Shown here in pieces: positions 11,108-20,278 of a DNA stretch of 64,000 nucleotides (position 1 is its first letter; every line of letters starts with the position of its first letter). The position numbers and the translations under genes were made by a program. Origin of the DNA: Duganella sp. Leaf126 (lineage in GTDB: Bacteria; Pseudomonadota; Gammaproteobacteria; Burkholderiales; Burkholderiaceae_D); NCBI RefSeq assembly GCF_001423125.1, contig NZ_LMNW01000002.1:89998-153997 (forward strand), written 5' to 3'. The notes below the pieces were generated by a model. It saw only the letters and a program-made list of their open reading frames with translations. It ran no database searches and had not been told where the DNA came from.

Positions 11108-12129
11108 TCGGTGGACAACATCGCCGACATGCCGATCAGCACCGGGTATTTTTCGGTGATCACATAGGTCGGAATGTGGGCCAGGTAGTCGGAAAAACGC
11201 CCTTTCTGTTCGAACCGGGCGCGGAAGCCCGAACGCTCGACGAACTCGCTCATCTGCAGCACCGTGCGCCCGCCGATATAGATGCCGCCCTTGGCGCCCA
11301 GGGTCAGCGCCACGTTGCTGGCCACCGTGCCCAGCATCTCGCAGAACGCCTGCAGCGCTTCCTCGCACACGGGGCACTGGCGGCGCAGGCCGCGCGCCAC
11401 GATCTCCTGCGTGCTCAGCGCCTGCGGCTCGATGCGCGCCCGTTCGCACAGCGCCCGGTACGCCAGTCCCAGGCCGATGCCCGACACCAGCCGTTCGCTC
11501 GACACGTGTTCATGGTGGCGGCGCGCATAGCGCAGGATATCGATTTCACGCTCGTTCATCGGCGCGAACGTGGTGTGGCCGCCCTCGCTGTCGATTGCCA
11601 GCCAGCGCTCGCCCACCGGCACCAGGTATGACACGCCGAGGCCGGCGTCGGCGCCGACCAGGCCGATCACCGCACCGGCGCGCGGCGCGCCGCCGCCCAC
11701 CTGGTGCTTGTGCTCGGGCGCCAGGTGCGGCAGCGCGGTGGCCAGCGCGCGCAGGTCGTTGACCACCACCAGCGACTTCAGGCTGAACTGCGAGCACACG
11801 GCCTCGATCGAAAACGACCAGTGGTGGTTGGTCATGGTGACCCAGTCGCCGTCGATCGGGTTGGCGATCGCGATGCCGGCGTAGCGGGCCTGGTAGCCGC
11901 CCGCCGCCACCGTGGCCGGCTGCGACAGGTAGGCGACCAGGGCTGCGCCCAGCGTCGGGTAGGCGGCGCAGTCGGTCACCCAGACCGCGTCGATCTGCTG
12001 CGGTGCGGTTTCCACCGCAAAGCTGGCGCTGCTGCCGCCGATGTCGGCCAGCAGGCGCGGACCGCTGGCGCCGTGGGAAAAACCGGCTTGCGCCGCCGGG
12101 TTGACAGCTCGTTGAGCGGGAATCTGCAT
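11104..12129 (-). CDS. glk: Glucokinase family protein with divergent motifs
   Basis: A 341-residue protein matching the Glk family (ATP-dependent glucose 6-phosphorylation) in length and order: [14 protein letters not shown] for the phosphate loop, [17 protein letters not shown], the catalytic Asp in VVNDLRALA, the glucose-binding [12 protein letters not shown], and [13 protein letters not shown]. Odd: the usual DIGGTNARFAL reads [11 protein letters not shown] and the usual GPGTGLGV reads GADAGLGV, so nucleotide contacts differ from the standard. It is divergent from a LacI regulator that may control it. Family call is good; full activity is not certain. Confidence 0.85.
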   Translation of the reverse strand: MQIPAQRAVNPAAQAGFSHGASGPRLLADIGGSSASFAVETAPQQIDAVWVTDCAAYPTLGAALVAYLSQPATVAAGGYQARYAGIAIANPIDGDWVTMTNHHWSFSIEAVCSQFSLKSLVVVNDLRALATALPHLAPEHKHQVGGGAPRAGAVIGLVGADAGLGVSYLVPVGERWLAIDSEGGHTTFAPMNEREIDILRYARRHHEHVSSERLVSGIGLGLAYRALCERARIEPQALSTQEIVARGLRRQCPVCEEALQAFCEMLGTVASNVALTLGAKGGIYIGGRTVLQMSEFVERSGFRARFEQKGRFSDYLAHIPTYVITEKYPVLIGMSAMLSTD

Positions 12130-12215
12130 GTCTCTGACCTCTGATTATTCTTGTTGTGCACTTAGCCAGAACCTAGCTAAACATATCAAGTTGATTATAA
12201 GGCACGCCCTTAACT

Positions 12216-13295
12216 ATGGTAATCTTCGCCGGCAAGGATTTCATCATACTTTCACACTTGATTACGGACTGCACGTTGCCAGCTACTGCCCCCTCTTCCG
12301 GCCCATCGACCCTGATGGACGTCGCCCGCCTGGCGGGGGTCTCACCGAGTACCGTGTCGCGCATCCTCAACGGCACCGCCAAGGTGTCCGACGACAAGCG
12401 CCTGGCCGTGCTGGCCGCCATCGAAAAAGTCAGCTTCGCGCCCAACCAGATGGCGCAGGGCCTCAAGAAGGGCCGCTCGCTCACGGTCGGCATCGTGGTG
12501 CAGGATATTTCCTCGCCGTTCTTCGACGAGACGCTGCGCGGCATCGACGACGGCCTCAAGGGTACCGGCTACGCCTCCGTCATCGTCAGCGGCCACTGGA
12601 ACGCGGAAGAGGAAGCGGACCGCGTACGGCTGCTGCTGGCGCGCAAGGTCGACGGCATCATCCTGCTGTCGGGACGGATCTCCGACGAAGCGGTGCTCGG
12701 CTTTTCCAGCCAGCGGCCGATCGTGTCCACCGGCCGCGCGCTGCACACGCCCGGCGCGCTCGGCTTCAAGACCGATAACGAGCACGGCGCCTGGCTGGCC
12801 GTGCGCCACCTGATCGAACTGGGCCACCGGCGCATCGCCTTCATTTCCGGCCCGGCCAACAACTACGACGCCGACGAGCGCCTGGCAGGCTACCGCCGCG
12901 CCCTGCACGAGGCGCAAATCGAGATCGACCCGGCGCTGGTGGTGGAAGGCAATTACCACGAAGCGAGCGGCATGCTGGCCATGAACCGCCTGTTCGACAC
13001 CCACCAGCAGTTCACCGCGGTGTTTGCCGCCAACGACCTCAGCGCCTATGGCGCGCGCCTGGCGCTGTACCGCAAGGGCATCCGCGTGCCCGACGATATC
13101 TCGCTGGTCGGCTTCGACGATCTGCCGGGCTCGTCGTACACGACGCCGCCGCTGACCACGGTGCGCCAGCCCATGTACGACATGGGGCGCATCGCCACCC
13201 GCGCGCTGCTGCGCCTGATCGACGGCGACGCGGTGCAGGCCGACATTCCGCCGGTGGAACTGGTGGTGCGCGAAACCACGCGCCGCGTGCGCTGA
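12216..13295 (+). CDS. LacI-family transcriptional regulator
   Basis: Up to 359 residues. N-terminal HTH and hinge TLMDVARLAGVSPSTVSRIL...NQMAQGLKKGRS, then a periplasmic-binding-like sensor domain (VGIVVQDISSPFFDETLRG, VFAANDLSAYGARLAL, ISLVGFDDLPGSSY). The ATG at 12216 adds about 30 residues before the HTH; a start nearer the HTH (for example TTG near 12258) is possible. It is divergent from the glucokinase gene across 86 bp, suggesting control of sugar use. A weak inverted repeat TTAGC-N9-GCTAA (12162-12180) lies in the gap. The ligand is unknown. Confidence 0.93.
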   Translation: MVIFAGKDFIILSHLITDCTLPATAPSSGPSTLMDVARLAGVSPSTVSRILNGTAKVSDDKRLAVLAAIEKVSFAPNQMAQGLKKGRSLTVGIVVQDISSPFFDETLRGIDDGLKGTGYASVIVSGHWNAEEEADRVRLLLARKVDGIILLSGRISDEAVLGFSSQRPIVSTGRALHTPGALGFKTDNEHGAWLAVRHLIELGHRRIAFISGPANNYDADERLAGYRRALHEAQIEIDPALVVEGNYHEASGMLAMNRLFDTHQQFTAVFAANDLSAYGARLALYRKGIRVPDDISLVGFDDLPGSSYTTPPLTTVRQPMYDMGRIATRALLRLIDGDAVQADIPPVELVVRETTRRVR

Positions 13296-13319
13296 TCCCA
13301 CACGCCAAGCGGGGCCATT

Positions 13320-13349
13320 TTGGCAGCAAAACGGCATCCCCCTTACAAT
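13320..13349 (+). promoter_or_regulatory. Sigma-70 promoter of sodB
   Basis: TTGGCA (13320-13325), an 18-bp spacer, and TACAAT (13344-13349), placed 56 bp before the sodB ATG. Confidence 0.6.
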
Positions 13350-13405
13350 AATGACGTTTCGCCAAAAACCACCTGGTTACAACCTCATCCGATAAAGGAA
13401 GCTCC

Positions 13406-13981
13406 ATGGAACATACTCTGCCACCTCTGCCCTATGCCATCGACGCCCTGGCGCCGCACATCTCGCAGGAAACGCTGGAATACCACTACGGCAAGCACCA
13501 CCAGACCTATGTCACCAATCTGAACAACCTGATCAAGGGTACGGAGTTCGAAAACCTGTCGCTGGAAGAGATCATCAAGAAATCGTCGGGCGGCATCTTC
13601 AACAACTCGGCGCAAGTGTGGAACCACACGTTCTACTGGAACAGCCTGACCCCGGGCGGCAAGGCCGTCAGCGGCGCGCTGGCCGACGCCATCAACGCCA
13701 AGTGGGGTTCGTTCGATAAGTTCAAGGAAGAATTCACCAAGTCGGCCGTCGGCAACTTCGGTTCGAGCTGGACCTGGCTGGTGAAAAAGGCCGACGGTTC
13801 GCTCGACATCGTCAACACCTCGAACGCCGCCACGCCACTGACCACCGATGCCAAGGCGCTCATCACCTGCGACCTGTGGGAACACGCCTACTACATCGAC
13901 TACCGCAACGTGCGTCCTAAATACCTGGAAACCTTCTTCGCGCTGGCGAACTGGGACTTCGCAGCCGCCAACTTCAACTGA
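13406..13981 (+). CDS. sodB: Superoxide dismutase [Fe]
   Basis: A 191-residue cytosolic dismutase. Metal ligands are visible as H27 (EYHYGKHH), H74 (VWNHTFYW), D156 and H160 ([12 protein letters not shown]). The sequence [13 protein letters not shown], with Gln near the metal on the first half, and the short length favour the iron type. AAAGGAAG lies 6-8 bp upstream of the ATG. xseA-sodB proximity is common in Burkholderiales; here glk and a LacI gene intervene. A strong terminator follows. Confidence 0.97.
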   Translation: MEHTLPPLPYAIDALAPHISQETLEYHYGKHHQTYVTNLNNLIKGTEFENLSLEEIIKKSSGGIFNNSAQVWNHTFYWNSLTPGGKAVSGALADAINAKWGSFDKFKEEFTKSAVGNFGSSWTWLVKKADGSLDIVNTSNAATPLTTDAKALITCDLWEHAYYIDYRNVRPKYLETFFALANWDFAAANFN

Positions 13982-14007
13982 CCGAACACGCGCCGGCTGC
14001 CTGCAGC

Positions 14008-14045
14008 AAAAAGCCCGAACCCCTCGCAGGGTTCGGGCTTTTTTT
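14008..14045. terminator. Bidirectional terminator between sodB and the acidic protein gene
   Basis: Perfect 12-bp arms 14011-14022 and 14029-14040 with a 6-nt loop, an A run on the left and seven Ts on the right, so it can serve both converging genes. Confidence 0.92.
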
Positions 14046-14060
14046 ACGTCCGCATAACGG

Positions 14061-14507
14061 TTATGGACGCGCGGTCGGCACGCCGCCGGTGCGGCGGCCC
14101 AGTTCTTCGCCGCCCTCGATATCGCCCTTGACTTCGGTGTCGCTGTCGCCGCGGCTGTCGTGCGGTTCGGCTTCCACGCCCAGACGGTCATCGGGCACGC
14201 TGCCGTCGTCGTCGAGCGGCACCGGATCGCGGAAGTCGGCGTCCACCAGGCGTTCCGACGACGGGATCGCCTCCACGTGGTCGTAGCCGACGTCGCCGGC
14301 CACCAGGGTTTGCGAACCGACGTCGGTGCGCTCGCCCGTGCCCTGCGCATCGGTGTCGCTGTCGAGCGCCAGGTCGTGGTCATTGGCCACGTCGCTGCCG
14401 CTGTCGGAATTGTCGCTCGGTCCGAGGCCGCGCGTGCCGTGGCCGCTGCCCAGGCTGCGGTCGTTACCTGCGGGGATGTTGTCCGGGTCCAGGGTGCTGT
14501 CTGCCAT
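14061..14507 (-). CDS. Acidic low-complexity hypothetical protein
   Basis: 148 residues starting MADSTLDPDNIPAGNDRS; AAGGAG sits 6 nt before this ATG, which fixes the start. It is very rich in Asp, Ser, Gly and Glu, with no signal peptide, no cysteines and no transmembrane segment, so probably a disordered cytosolic protein. I do not recognise a family. It converges on sodB. Confidence 0.72.
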   Translation of the reverse strand: MADSTLDPDNIPAGNDRSLGSGHGTRGLGPSDNSDSGSDVANDHDLALDSDTDAQGTGERTDVGSQTLVAGDVGYDHVEAIPSSERLVDADFRDPVPLDDDGSVPDDRLGVEAEPHDSRGDSDTEVKGDIEGGEELGRRTGGVPTARP

Positions 14508-14647
14508 GATCTGCTCCTTCAACTGTAAAACCGTATTCCACCATCCACAGGCGCGCCGCTCGGTGCGCGCACGCGCTTAGCTGCGCGCTTAGCTGCGCGA
14601 TTGCCGCTGCGGTAGCCCCGCCCTATCGCTTCCATAGAAACAATTAC

Positions 14648-14676
14648 TTTACAAATGAACTGTTCAGGTATATAGT
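14648..14676 (+). promoter_or_regulatory. Sigma-70 promoter with an internal palindrome, upstream of the efflux cluster
   Basis: TTTACA (14648-14653), a 17-bp spacer, and TATAGT (14671-14676). The spacer holds the palindrome TGAAC-T-GTTCA (14656-14666), well placed for a repressor. The first gene starts 38 bp downstream of the -10 element. Confidence 0.65.
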
Positions 14677-14713
14677 TACATTCATCGACAACACATTCAC
14701 CGAGGAGTTCATC

Positions 14714-14992
14714 ATGAGCACCACCACCAAGGACCTGCTGCGCGCTGCCGCCACTGTCGTCTTCGCCATTGCCGCCACGGCTACCAGCGTGACCAACGCG
14801 TTTGCAGCCGATACGGCCGCCGCCGCTGACACCACTGCCGCCGCCGCTGCCGCTGTCAAAGCCGCCCAGCCACACCGCCTCACCCGCGCCGAAGTCCAGG
14901 CCCAGGTGATCGAAGCGCGCAAGAACGGCACGCTGCTGGAAACCGAGGCCGACTTCGACGTGGCCCAAACCCGCAAGCAAGTCGCCAAGTAA
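14714..14992 (+). CDS. Small exported DUF4148-like protein
   Basis: A 92-residue protein with a signal peptide ending VTNAFA|AD at about residue 31, an Ala-rich linker, and a C-terminal RLTRAEVQAQVIEARKNGTL that resembles the DUF4148 pattern common as small periplasmic proteins in Burkholderiales. GAGGAG-like Shine-Dalgarno before the ATG and a good promoter further up. It ends 3 bp before the NodT-type gene, so the two are likely co-transcribed. The role is unknown. Confidence 0.8.
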   Translation: MSTTTKDLLRAAATVVFAIAATATSVTNAFAADTAAAADTTAAAAAAVKAAQPHRLTRAEVQAQVIEARKNGTLLETEADFDVAQTRKQVAK

Positions 14993-14995
14993 GCG

Positions 14996-16456
14996 ATGGT
15001 TCGCGCCATGATGCCGCGTGCACGCTCCCGGACCCGCAGCGCCGCTGCCGCCATGCTGGCGGGCGTGCTGCTGGTGCTGGCCGGCTGTGCCGACATGGGC
15101 CAGATCGCACCGCAGGCCGTGCCCGTCGCGCCGCAGACGCTCAACGCCGGCAAGGCGATCGCCCATGCCGGCGCCGACGTGGCATGGCCCTCGCAGGCGT
15201 GGTGGGAAGCGCTGCACGACGAGCAGCTCAACACGCTGGTCGCCACCGCGATCGCCGGCAGCCCGACGCTGCGCGCAGCCGAGGCGCGCGTGCGCCAGGC
15301 CGAAGCGCTGGCCGGTGTGGCCCGTGCCGCCACGCTGCCCAAGGTGGACGCCTCGGCCAGCATCGACCGCGAGCTCTATACCGCCAATGGCGCGATCCCG
15401 GCCGCGCTGGCCGGCAAGACCGCGTGGAAGAACACGGCCGTGCTGTCCGGCTCGTACGACCTCGACCTGTGGGGCCGCAACCGCGACCTGCTCGCCGCTG
15501 CGCTCGACGATGTGCGCATGGCGTCGGCCGAAGCGCAGATGGCGCGCCTGACGCTGGAAACCGCCATCGTGCGCGCCTACATCCAGCTCTCGCTCGACTA
15601 CACGCTGCAGGACAGCGTGGCCGAGAACGTGGCCCAGCGCCGCCGCATCCTCGAGATCACGCGCCAGCGCCGCGCCGCCGGCCTGGCGACCGAACTGGAA
15701 GTGGCGAACATCGAAACAACGCTGCCGGCCGGCCAGCGCGAGCACGAGCAGATCGACGCCTCGATCGCCCTGCTGCGCAACCAGCTGGCAGCCCTGATCG
15801 GCAAGGGACCGGGCGACGGCGAAACGATCGCCCGGCCACAGCTGACCCTGCAAGACGGCGCTGGCGCGACAATTCCCGCCACGCTGCCTGCCGAACTCGT
15901 AGGTCGCCGGCCCGACATCGTGGCCCAGCGCTGGCGGGTGGAAGCGGCCGGTGCGCGCATCAACGGCGCCAAGGCCGACTTCTATCCGAACGTGAACCTG
16001 GCGGCGTTCGTCGGTCTGCAGTCGCTGGGCTTTCCGCGCTTCCTGGAAAGCCACTCGAAGATGACCGGCATCACCCCGGCGATCAGCCTGCCGATCTTCG
16101 AAGGCGGCCGCCTGCGCAGCCAGCTCGGCAACCAGACCGCGCTGTACGACGTGGCCGTCGAGCAGTACAACGGCGTGGTGGTGCAGGCGCTGTCGGACGT
16201 GGCCAACGCCCTGGTGCGCATCGCCTCGGTCAAGCAGCAGGACCAGCTGGCGCAACAGGCGCTGGCCTCGGCGCGGCGCCAGCAGCAGCTGGCCGAACGC
16301 GCCTACAAGGCCGGCATGACCGACTCGCTCAACGTCATCAATGCACAGCTGACTTTGCTTAACGAGCAGCAGCAAATGGCGCAAGTGGCGAGCAAACAAC
16401 TCGATAACTATGCATTGCTGATGACAGCATTGGGTGGAGGGGTAAAACTGGATTAG
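14996..16456 (+). CDS. NodT-family efflux outer-membrane lipoprotein
   Basis: 486 residues. The lipobox VLAGC gives a lipidated Cys near residue 31 after a signal peptide (AAAAMLAGVLLVLAGC). Two TolC-type repeats follow: WWEALHDEQLNTLVATA and LRAAEARVRQAEALAGVARA, then a second half with VNLAAFVGLQSLGF and INGAKADFYPNVN. It forms the trimeric outer-membrane duct of a tripartite pump. The HlyD-type adaptor and the FUSC pump encoded downstream are its natural partners. Alternative starts at 15008 or 15011 would shorten it by 4-5 residues. Confidence 0.94.
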   Translation: MVRAMMPRARSRTRSAAAAMLAGVLLVLAGCADMGQIAPQAVPVAPQTLNAGKAIAHAGADVAWPSQAWWEALHDEQLNTLVATAIAGSPTLRAAEARVRQAEALAGVARAATLPKVDASASIDRELYTANGAIPAALAGKTAWKNTAVLSGSYDLDLWGRNRDLLAAALDDVRMASAEAQMARLTLETAIVRAYIQLSLDYTLQDSVAENVAQRRRILEITRQRRAAGLATELEVANIETTLPAGQREHEQIDASIALLRNQLAALIGKGPGDGETIARPQLTLQDGAGATIPATLPAELVGRRPDIVAQRWRVEAAGARINGAKADFYPNVNLAAFVGLQSLGFPRFLESHSKMTGITPAISLPIFEGGRLRSQLGNQTALYDVAVEQYNGVVVQALSDVANALVRIASVKQQDQLAQQALASARRQQQLAERAYKAGMTDSLNVINAQLTLLNEQQQMAQVASKQLDNYALLMTALGGGVKLD

Positions 16457-16511
16457 GGCCCAGTCTCTGATAGTACAATCGTCCTTTTACGATGAACACA
16501 GGAGCAAGGTA

Positions 16512-17012
16512 ATGAGCAGTAGTTTCGACGCGACCAACAAGCGCCTGAAAAACATCCATGCCCGTATTCCCGAATTCCCAGAAGACCTCATGCGCCTGCT
16601 GCGCATGACGTATCACGTCCAGAAGCGCATCAAGGACCTGAGCAACGCAGCACTGCGCAAGCACGACCTGGTGGACGCCAGCTACATGGTACTGGCGGTG
16701 TTGTACGGATCGGAAAACGAAACGTCCACCGCCTCCACGCTGGGCGAGGCCTGCATGGAAAAACCGGCCAACCTCACGCGCGTGTGCAACGACCTGGAAA
16801 AACAGGGCCTGATCTCGCGCGGTAACCGGCCCGGCGACCGGCGCTGCGTGATGATCACGCTCACCGACGCCGGCCGCGCGATGGCCGAAAAAGTGATGCC
16901 CGAAGTCTGGGGCACCACCACGCGTGCCTATGACGGCTATGCCGCCTCGGACATCGCAGCACTGGAAGCGCTGCTGGCAAAGCAGCTCGATAACCTGGAA
17001 ACACTGACATAG
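16512..17012 (+). CDS. MarR-family transcriptional regulator
   Basis: 166 residues with a winged helix: STASTLGEACMEKPANLTRV for the recognition region, then LEKQGLISRGNRPGDRRCVM for the wing. AGGAGCAAGG precedes the ATG. It sits between the outer-membrane component and the inner-membrane pump genes, so it is likely their repressor, responding to aromatic acids as MarR proteins often do. A short inverted repeat, ATCGT-N6-ACGAT (16478-16493), is a possible autoregulatory site 19 bp upstream of the start. Confidence 0.93.
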   Translation: MSSSFDATNKRLKNIHARIPEFPEDLMRLLRMTYHVQKRIKDLSNAALRKHDLVDASYMVLAVLYGSENETSTASTLGEACMEKPANLTRVCNDLEKQGLISRGNRPGDRRCVMITLTDAGRAMAEKVMPEVWGTTTRAYDGYAASDIAALEALLAKQLDNLETLT

Positions 17013-17022
17013 GCAACTGAAT

Positions 17023-19167
17023 ATGACCCCTCCCCGCGCCGCCCACCCTGAACCCCACCAGAACGCGGCGCGCGGACCGTTCGACTGGGTCGCTGCCGAA
17101 ACGGCGGCCTGGTTCGGCGACCAGGGGCCACGCCTGCTGTACGTCGCCAAGGCCATGCTGGCCGCCTTTACCGCACTGTGGCTGGCGTTCCGCCTCGAAC
17201 TCGACTCCCCCTTCACCGCGCTCGCCACCACCATCATCCTGGCCCTGCCCAGCAGCGGCATGGTGCTGGAAAAAGCCTTCAACCGCCTGCTCGGCACCGT
17301 GGTCGGCTGTACCGCGTCGGTGATCCTGGTGGCGCTGTTCCCGCAGGCGCCGGCGCTGCTGCTGACCGGCGTGGCGCTGTGGGTTGCGCTGTGCACGGGC
17401 GGCGCCGCCATGCACCGCAACCAGCGCTCGTACAGCTTCGTGCTGGCAGGTTACACGGCCTGCATGATCGCGGTGCCCGCCATCGACAACCCGGGCCACG
17501 TGTTCACGCTGGCCGTCACGCGCCTGACCGAGGTTGGCCTGGGCATCATCGTCGCCACCGTGGTGCACGACGTGATCTTCCCGCGCCGCCACGCGCACAC
17601 CGTGATGCGCACCGTGCAGGCGCGCTATGCGAGCTTCATCGGCTTTTGCCAGAAGGTGCTCGAGCACCGGCTGTCGCCGGCCGACACCGAGCTCCATCAC
17701 CTGAAATTCGCTGCCGACATCGCCGCGCTGGAGTCGGGCCGCGCCGCCGCCTATTTCGAGGCCGGCCACGCCAGCGCCCACACGCGCCAGCTGCATGCGT
17801 TCAATGCCGCCTTCATGGACGTGCTGACCACGTTCTACACGGTGCACCGGCTGATCCACCGCCTGCGCAGCGACGCTGCGGCGCCGGGCACGCTCGACGT
17901 GCTGGCCCTGGTCGAACCGATCCACGCCCGCATGGCGACAGCGCTCAAGGACGACCTCAGCGCCGCCCGCATGGCGCAGCTGCGCACCGGCCTGGCCGCC
18001 GACATCGCTGCCGCACAACGCCAGGCCGACGCCACGGCGCTCGACCGCCCGCACCGGATCGACTTCGACACCGCACTCGAACTGCTGCAGCGTTTTGCGC
18101 GCGACCTCGGCGAGTTCGCTGCGCTGTACCACGGCCTGACCGAGGACAGGCGCCAGCAGGTCAGCGATCCGGTGGCCTATACGCCGCGCACGCCGCCTGC
18201 CATCGTGCTGGCCTCCGCTTTTCGCGCCGGCGCCACGCTGCTGGTGGCGGCCGGCGCCTGGTACTGGCTGGCCTGGCCCGGCATGGGCAACGTGATCCTG
18301 ATGGCGACCATCTTCTGCGCGCTGGCCTCGTCCTCGCCGCGTCCCACGGCCATGGTGCACCAGGTGCTGATCGGTTTCCTGATCGCCGTGCCGCTGTCGT
18401 TCGTGACGGAGTTCTGGCTGGTGGCGCGCGCCGACGATTTCGCGCCCATGGTACTGGCCACGCTGCCGATCTTCGCGCTCGGCGCCTACATCACCACGAT
18501 CCCGAAATGGGGCGGCATCGGCGTCGGCCTGGGCCTGTTTCCGGCCACGCTGCTGGTGCCGGCCAACCAGATGCGCTACGACGTCGAATCGTTCCTGTCG
18601 AGCGAACTGTCGCTGGTCATGGGCGTGGTGGTGGCCTACGTGATGTTTGCCGTGGTGCTGCCCGAGCACACGATGGGCCAGCGCGACCACGTCGCCGCTG
18701 CCCTCTGGCGCGAGGCGCGCAGCGCCTGCACGGCCGGCCTGGGACGCCTGAAACGCCGCTTTGACAACCGCGTGCGCGACCTGCTCAGCCAGTTGAACGC
18801 CGCTGCCGGCCCGGCGCCGCGCGAGGCCGCACGCGCCGTGGTGCGCCAGGGTCTGACGCTGCTGGAACTGGGCCACGCCGTGATCGAACTGCGCCAGCTG
18901 ATCGCCGCCTCGCCAGCGGGTCCGGTGCGCCACAGCCTGCAGCAGGTGGTCGCGCGCGTGGCCCACTACCTGCAAGCGCCGCAGCAGGGCCAGGGCCAGG
19001 CTGCGCTGGACGCCATCCTGCAGGCCGGTGCGGCGATCCGCGCCGTGCTGCCCGACGCGGTGCCGGAACGGCTGCCCGCGCTGCACACGGCGCTGGCCGA
19101 CCTGCATGCCATTTACACGTCCTTGCTGGACCAGATTTCAACAGGAGAAACCCGCCATGCCGCGTGA
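17023..19167 (+). CDS. FUSC-family (AaeB-like) inner-membrane efflux pump
   Basis: 714 residues with two blocks of membrane helices (about residues 40-175 and 390-530) separated and followed by cytoplasmic segments, as in p-hydroxybenzoate exporter AaeB. The first block includes PFTALATTIILALPSSGMVLEKAFNRLLGT, the FUSC signature region. It is followed by an AaeX-like gene overlapping by 11 bp and an AaeA-like adaptor. Aromatic carboxylic acids are the likely substrates by family. It starts 10 bp after the MarR stop. Confidence 0.92.
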   Translation: MTPPRAAHPEPHQNAARGPFDWVAAETAAWFGDQGPRLLYVAKAMLAAFTALWLAFRLELDSPFTALATTIILALPSSGMVLEKAFNRLLGTVVGCTASVILVALFPQAPALLLTGVALWVALCTGGAAMHRNQRSYSFVLAGYTACMIAVPAIDNPGHVFTLAVTRLTEVGLGIIVATVVHDVIFPRRHAHTVMRTVQARYASFIGFCQKVLEHRLSPADTELHHLKFAADIAALESGRAAAYFEAGHASAHTRQLHAFNAAFMDVLTTFYTVHRLIHRLRSDAAAPGTLDVLALVEPIHARMATALKDDLSAARMAQLRTGLAADIAAAQRQADATALDRPHRIDFDTALELLQRFARDLGEFAALYHGLTEDRRQQVSDPVAYTPRTPPAIVLASAFRAGATLLVAAGAWYWLAWPGMGNVILMATIFCALASSSPRPTAMVHQVLIGFLIAVPLSFVTEFWLVARADDFAPMVLATLPIFALGAYITTIPKWGGIGVGLGLFPATLLVPANQMRYDVESFLSSELSLVMGVVVAYVMFAVVLPEHTMGQRDHVAAALWREARSACTAGLGRLKRRFDNRVRDLLSQLNAAAGPAPREAARAVVRQGLTLLELGHAVIELRQLIAASPAGPVRHSLQQVVARVAHYLQAPQQGQGQAALDAILQAGAAIRAVLPDAVPERLPALHTALADLHAIYTSLLDQISTGETRHAA

Positions 19168-19357
19168 TATCAACTTTTTCGGCGTACTGCTACCCGGCGT
19201 GCTGCCGCTGTTCCTGCTGACGCTGCTGCTGCAGGTGGCGCTCGACAGCGTGCTCAATCGCGTCGGCGCCTACCGCCGCAGCTGGCACCCGGCGCTGGTG
19301 CGCGTGTGCCTGTTCGTCTGCATCTTCAGCGCCCTGCTGATCACCCTTTATCCATGA
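19157..19357 (+). CDS. DUF1656 small membrane protein (AaeX-like)
   Basis: 66 residues, MPRDINFFGVLLPGVLPLFL at the start, with two membrane helices (about 9-30 and 45-64) and RVGAYRRSWHPALVR between them. The ATG is inside the 3' end of the pump gene with AGGAG upstream. Small DUF1656 proteins accompany AaeA/AaeB; their role is not well defined. Its TGA overlaps the next ATG (ATGA). Confidence 0.9.
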   Translation: MPRDINFFGVLLPGVLPLFLLTLLLQVALDSVLNRVGAYRRSWHPALVRVCLFVCIFSALLITLYP

Positions 19358-20250
19358 ACCTGTCTGCGAGATATCCCGTGAGCGCATCCAAAATCTTCCG
19401 CTTCATTCTTACCCTGCTGTTGCTGGGCGCCGCCCTCTACCTGGGCCGCCTGGCCTGGGACCATTACATGGAATCGGCCTGGACCCGTGACGGCCGTATC
19501 CGGGCCGACGTGATCACCATCAGCGCCGACGTGGCAGGCACCGTCACCGACGTGCGCGTGCGCGACAACCAGTTCGTCCACCAGGGCGACGTGCTGTTCG
19601 TGGTGGACCAGGCCCGCTATCAGAACACGCTGGCGCAGGCCAATGCCACGCTGCGCGCCCAGCAGGTGGAAAAAGGCCGCCGCACCAGGGAGGCCGACCG
19701 CCGCGCCGCGCTCGACGCCTCGATCATCTCGGCCGAGAACCGCGAGACCGCGCAATTTGCAGTCGGCACCGCGTCGGCCCAGTACCAGGCCGCGCTGGCC
19801 GCGCGCGACATGGCTGCGCTCAACGTGGAGCGCACCACCGTGCGTGCCCCGGTCACCGGCTACGTCACCAACCTGAATGTGCACACGGGCGACTTTGCCG
19901 CCGTCGGCGCCGCCAAGCTGGCCGTGATCGACAGCGCCTCGTACTACGTGGTCGGCTATTTCGAGGAGACCAAGCTGCCGCTGCTGAAACTGAACGACCC
20001 GGTCGAGATGCGCCTGATGAGCGGCGACACGGCGCTGCACGGCCACATCGAGAGCATCGCGCGCGGCATCACCGACCGCGACGCCAACCTGGGCCGCGAA
20101 CTGCTGGCCGACGTCAATCCCACCTTCAGCTGGGTGCGACTGGCGCAGCGGGTGCCGGTGCGCATCCACATCGACCAGCAGCCGAAAGGCCTGACGCTGG
20201 TCGCCGGCACCACCTGCACGGTGGTGATCCATCCGAAGGCTTCAGCGTGA
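19354..20250 (+). CDS. HlyD-family periplasmic adaptor (AaeA-like)
   Basis: 298 residues. An N-terminal anchor helix (IFRFILTLLLLGAALYLGRLAW) is followed by TRDGRIRADVITISADVAGTV, the biotinyl-lipoyl half, a short hairpin (about 80-150), and the returning half RTTVRAPVTGYVTNLNVHTGDF. It links the FUSC pump to the NodT duct across the periplasm. The chosen ATG overlaps the DUF1656 stop; a GTG at 19378 is an alternative. End of the operon. Confidence 0.94.
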   Translation: MNLSARYPVSASKIFRFILTLLLLGAALYLGRLAWDHYMESAWTRDGRIRADVITISADVAGTVTDVRVRDNQFVHQGDVLFVVDQARYQNTLAQANATLRAQQVEKGRRTREADRRAALDASIISAENRETAQFAVGTASAQYQAALAARDMAALNVERTTVRAPVTGYVTNLNVHTGDFAAVGAAKLAVIDSASYYVVGYFEETKLPLLKLNDPVEMRLMSGDTALHGHIESIARGITDRDANLGRELLADVNPTFSWVRLAQRVPVRIHIDQQPKGLTLVAGTTCTVVIHPKASA

Positions 20251-20272
20251 AAAAAGCCCGCTGGCGCGGGCT
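20250..20272 (-). terminator. Terminator downstream of the small membrane protein gene
   Basis: AGCCCGC (20255-20261), 4-nt loop, GCGGGCT (20266-20272). Only the minus-strand reading has a T run (six), so it serves the gene ending at 20279. It also overlaps the adaptor's stop region on the plus strand. Confidence 0.7.
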
Positions 20273-20278
20273 GGGGTT

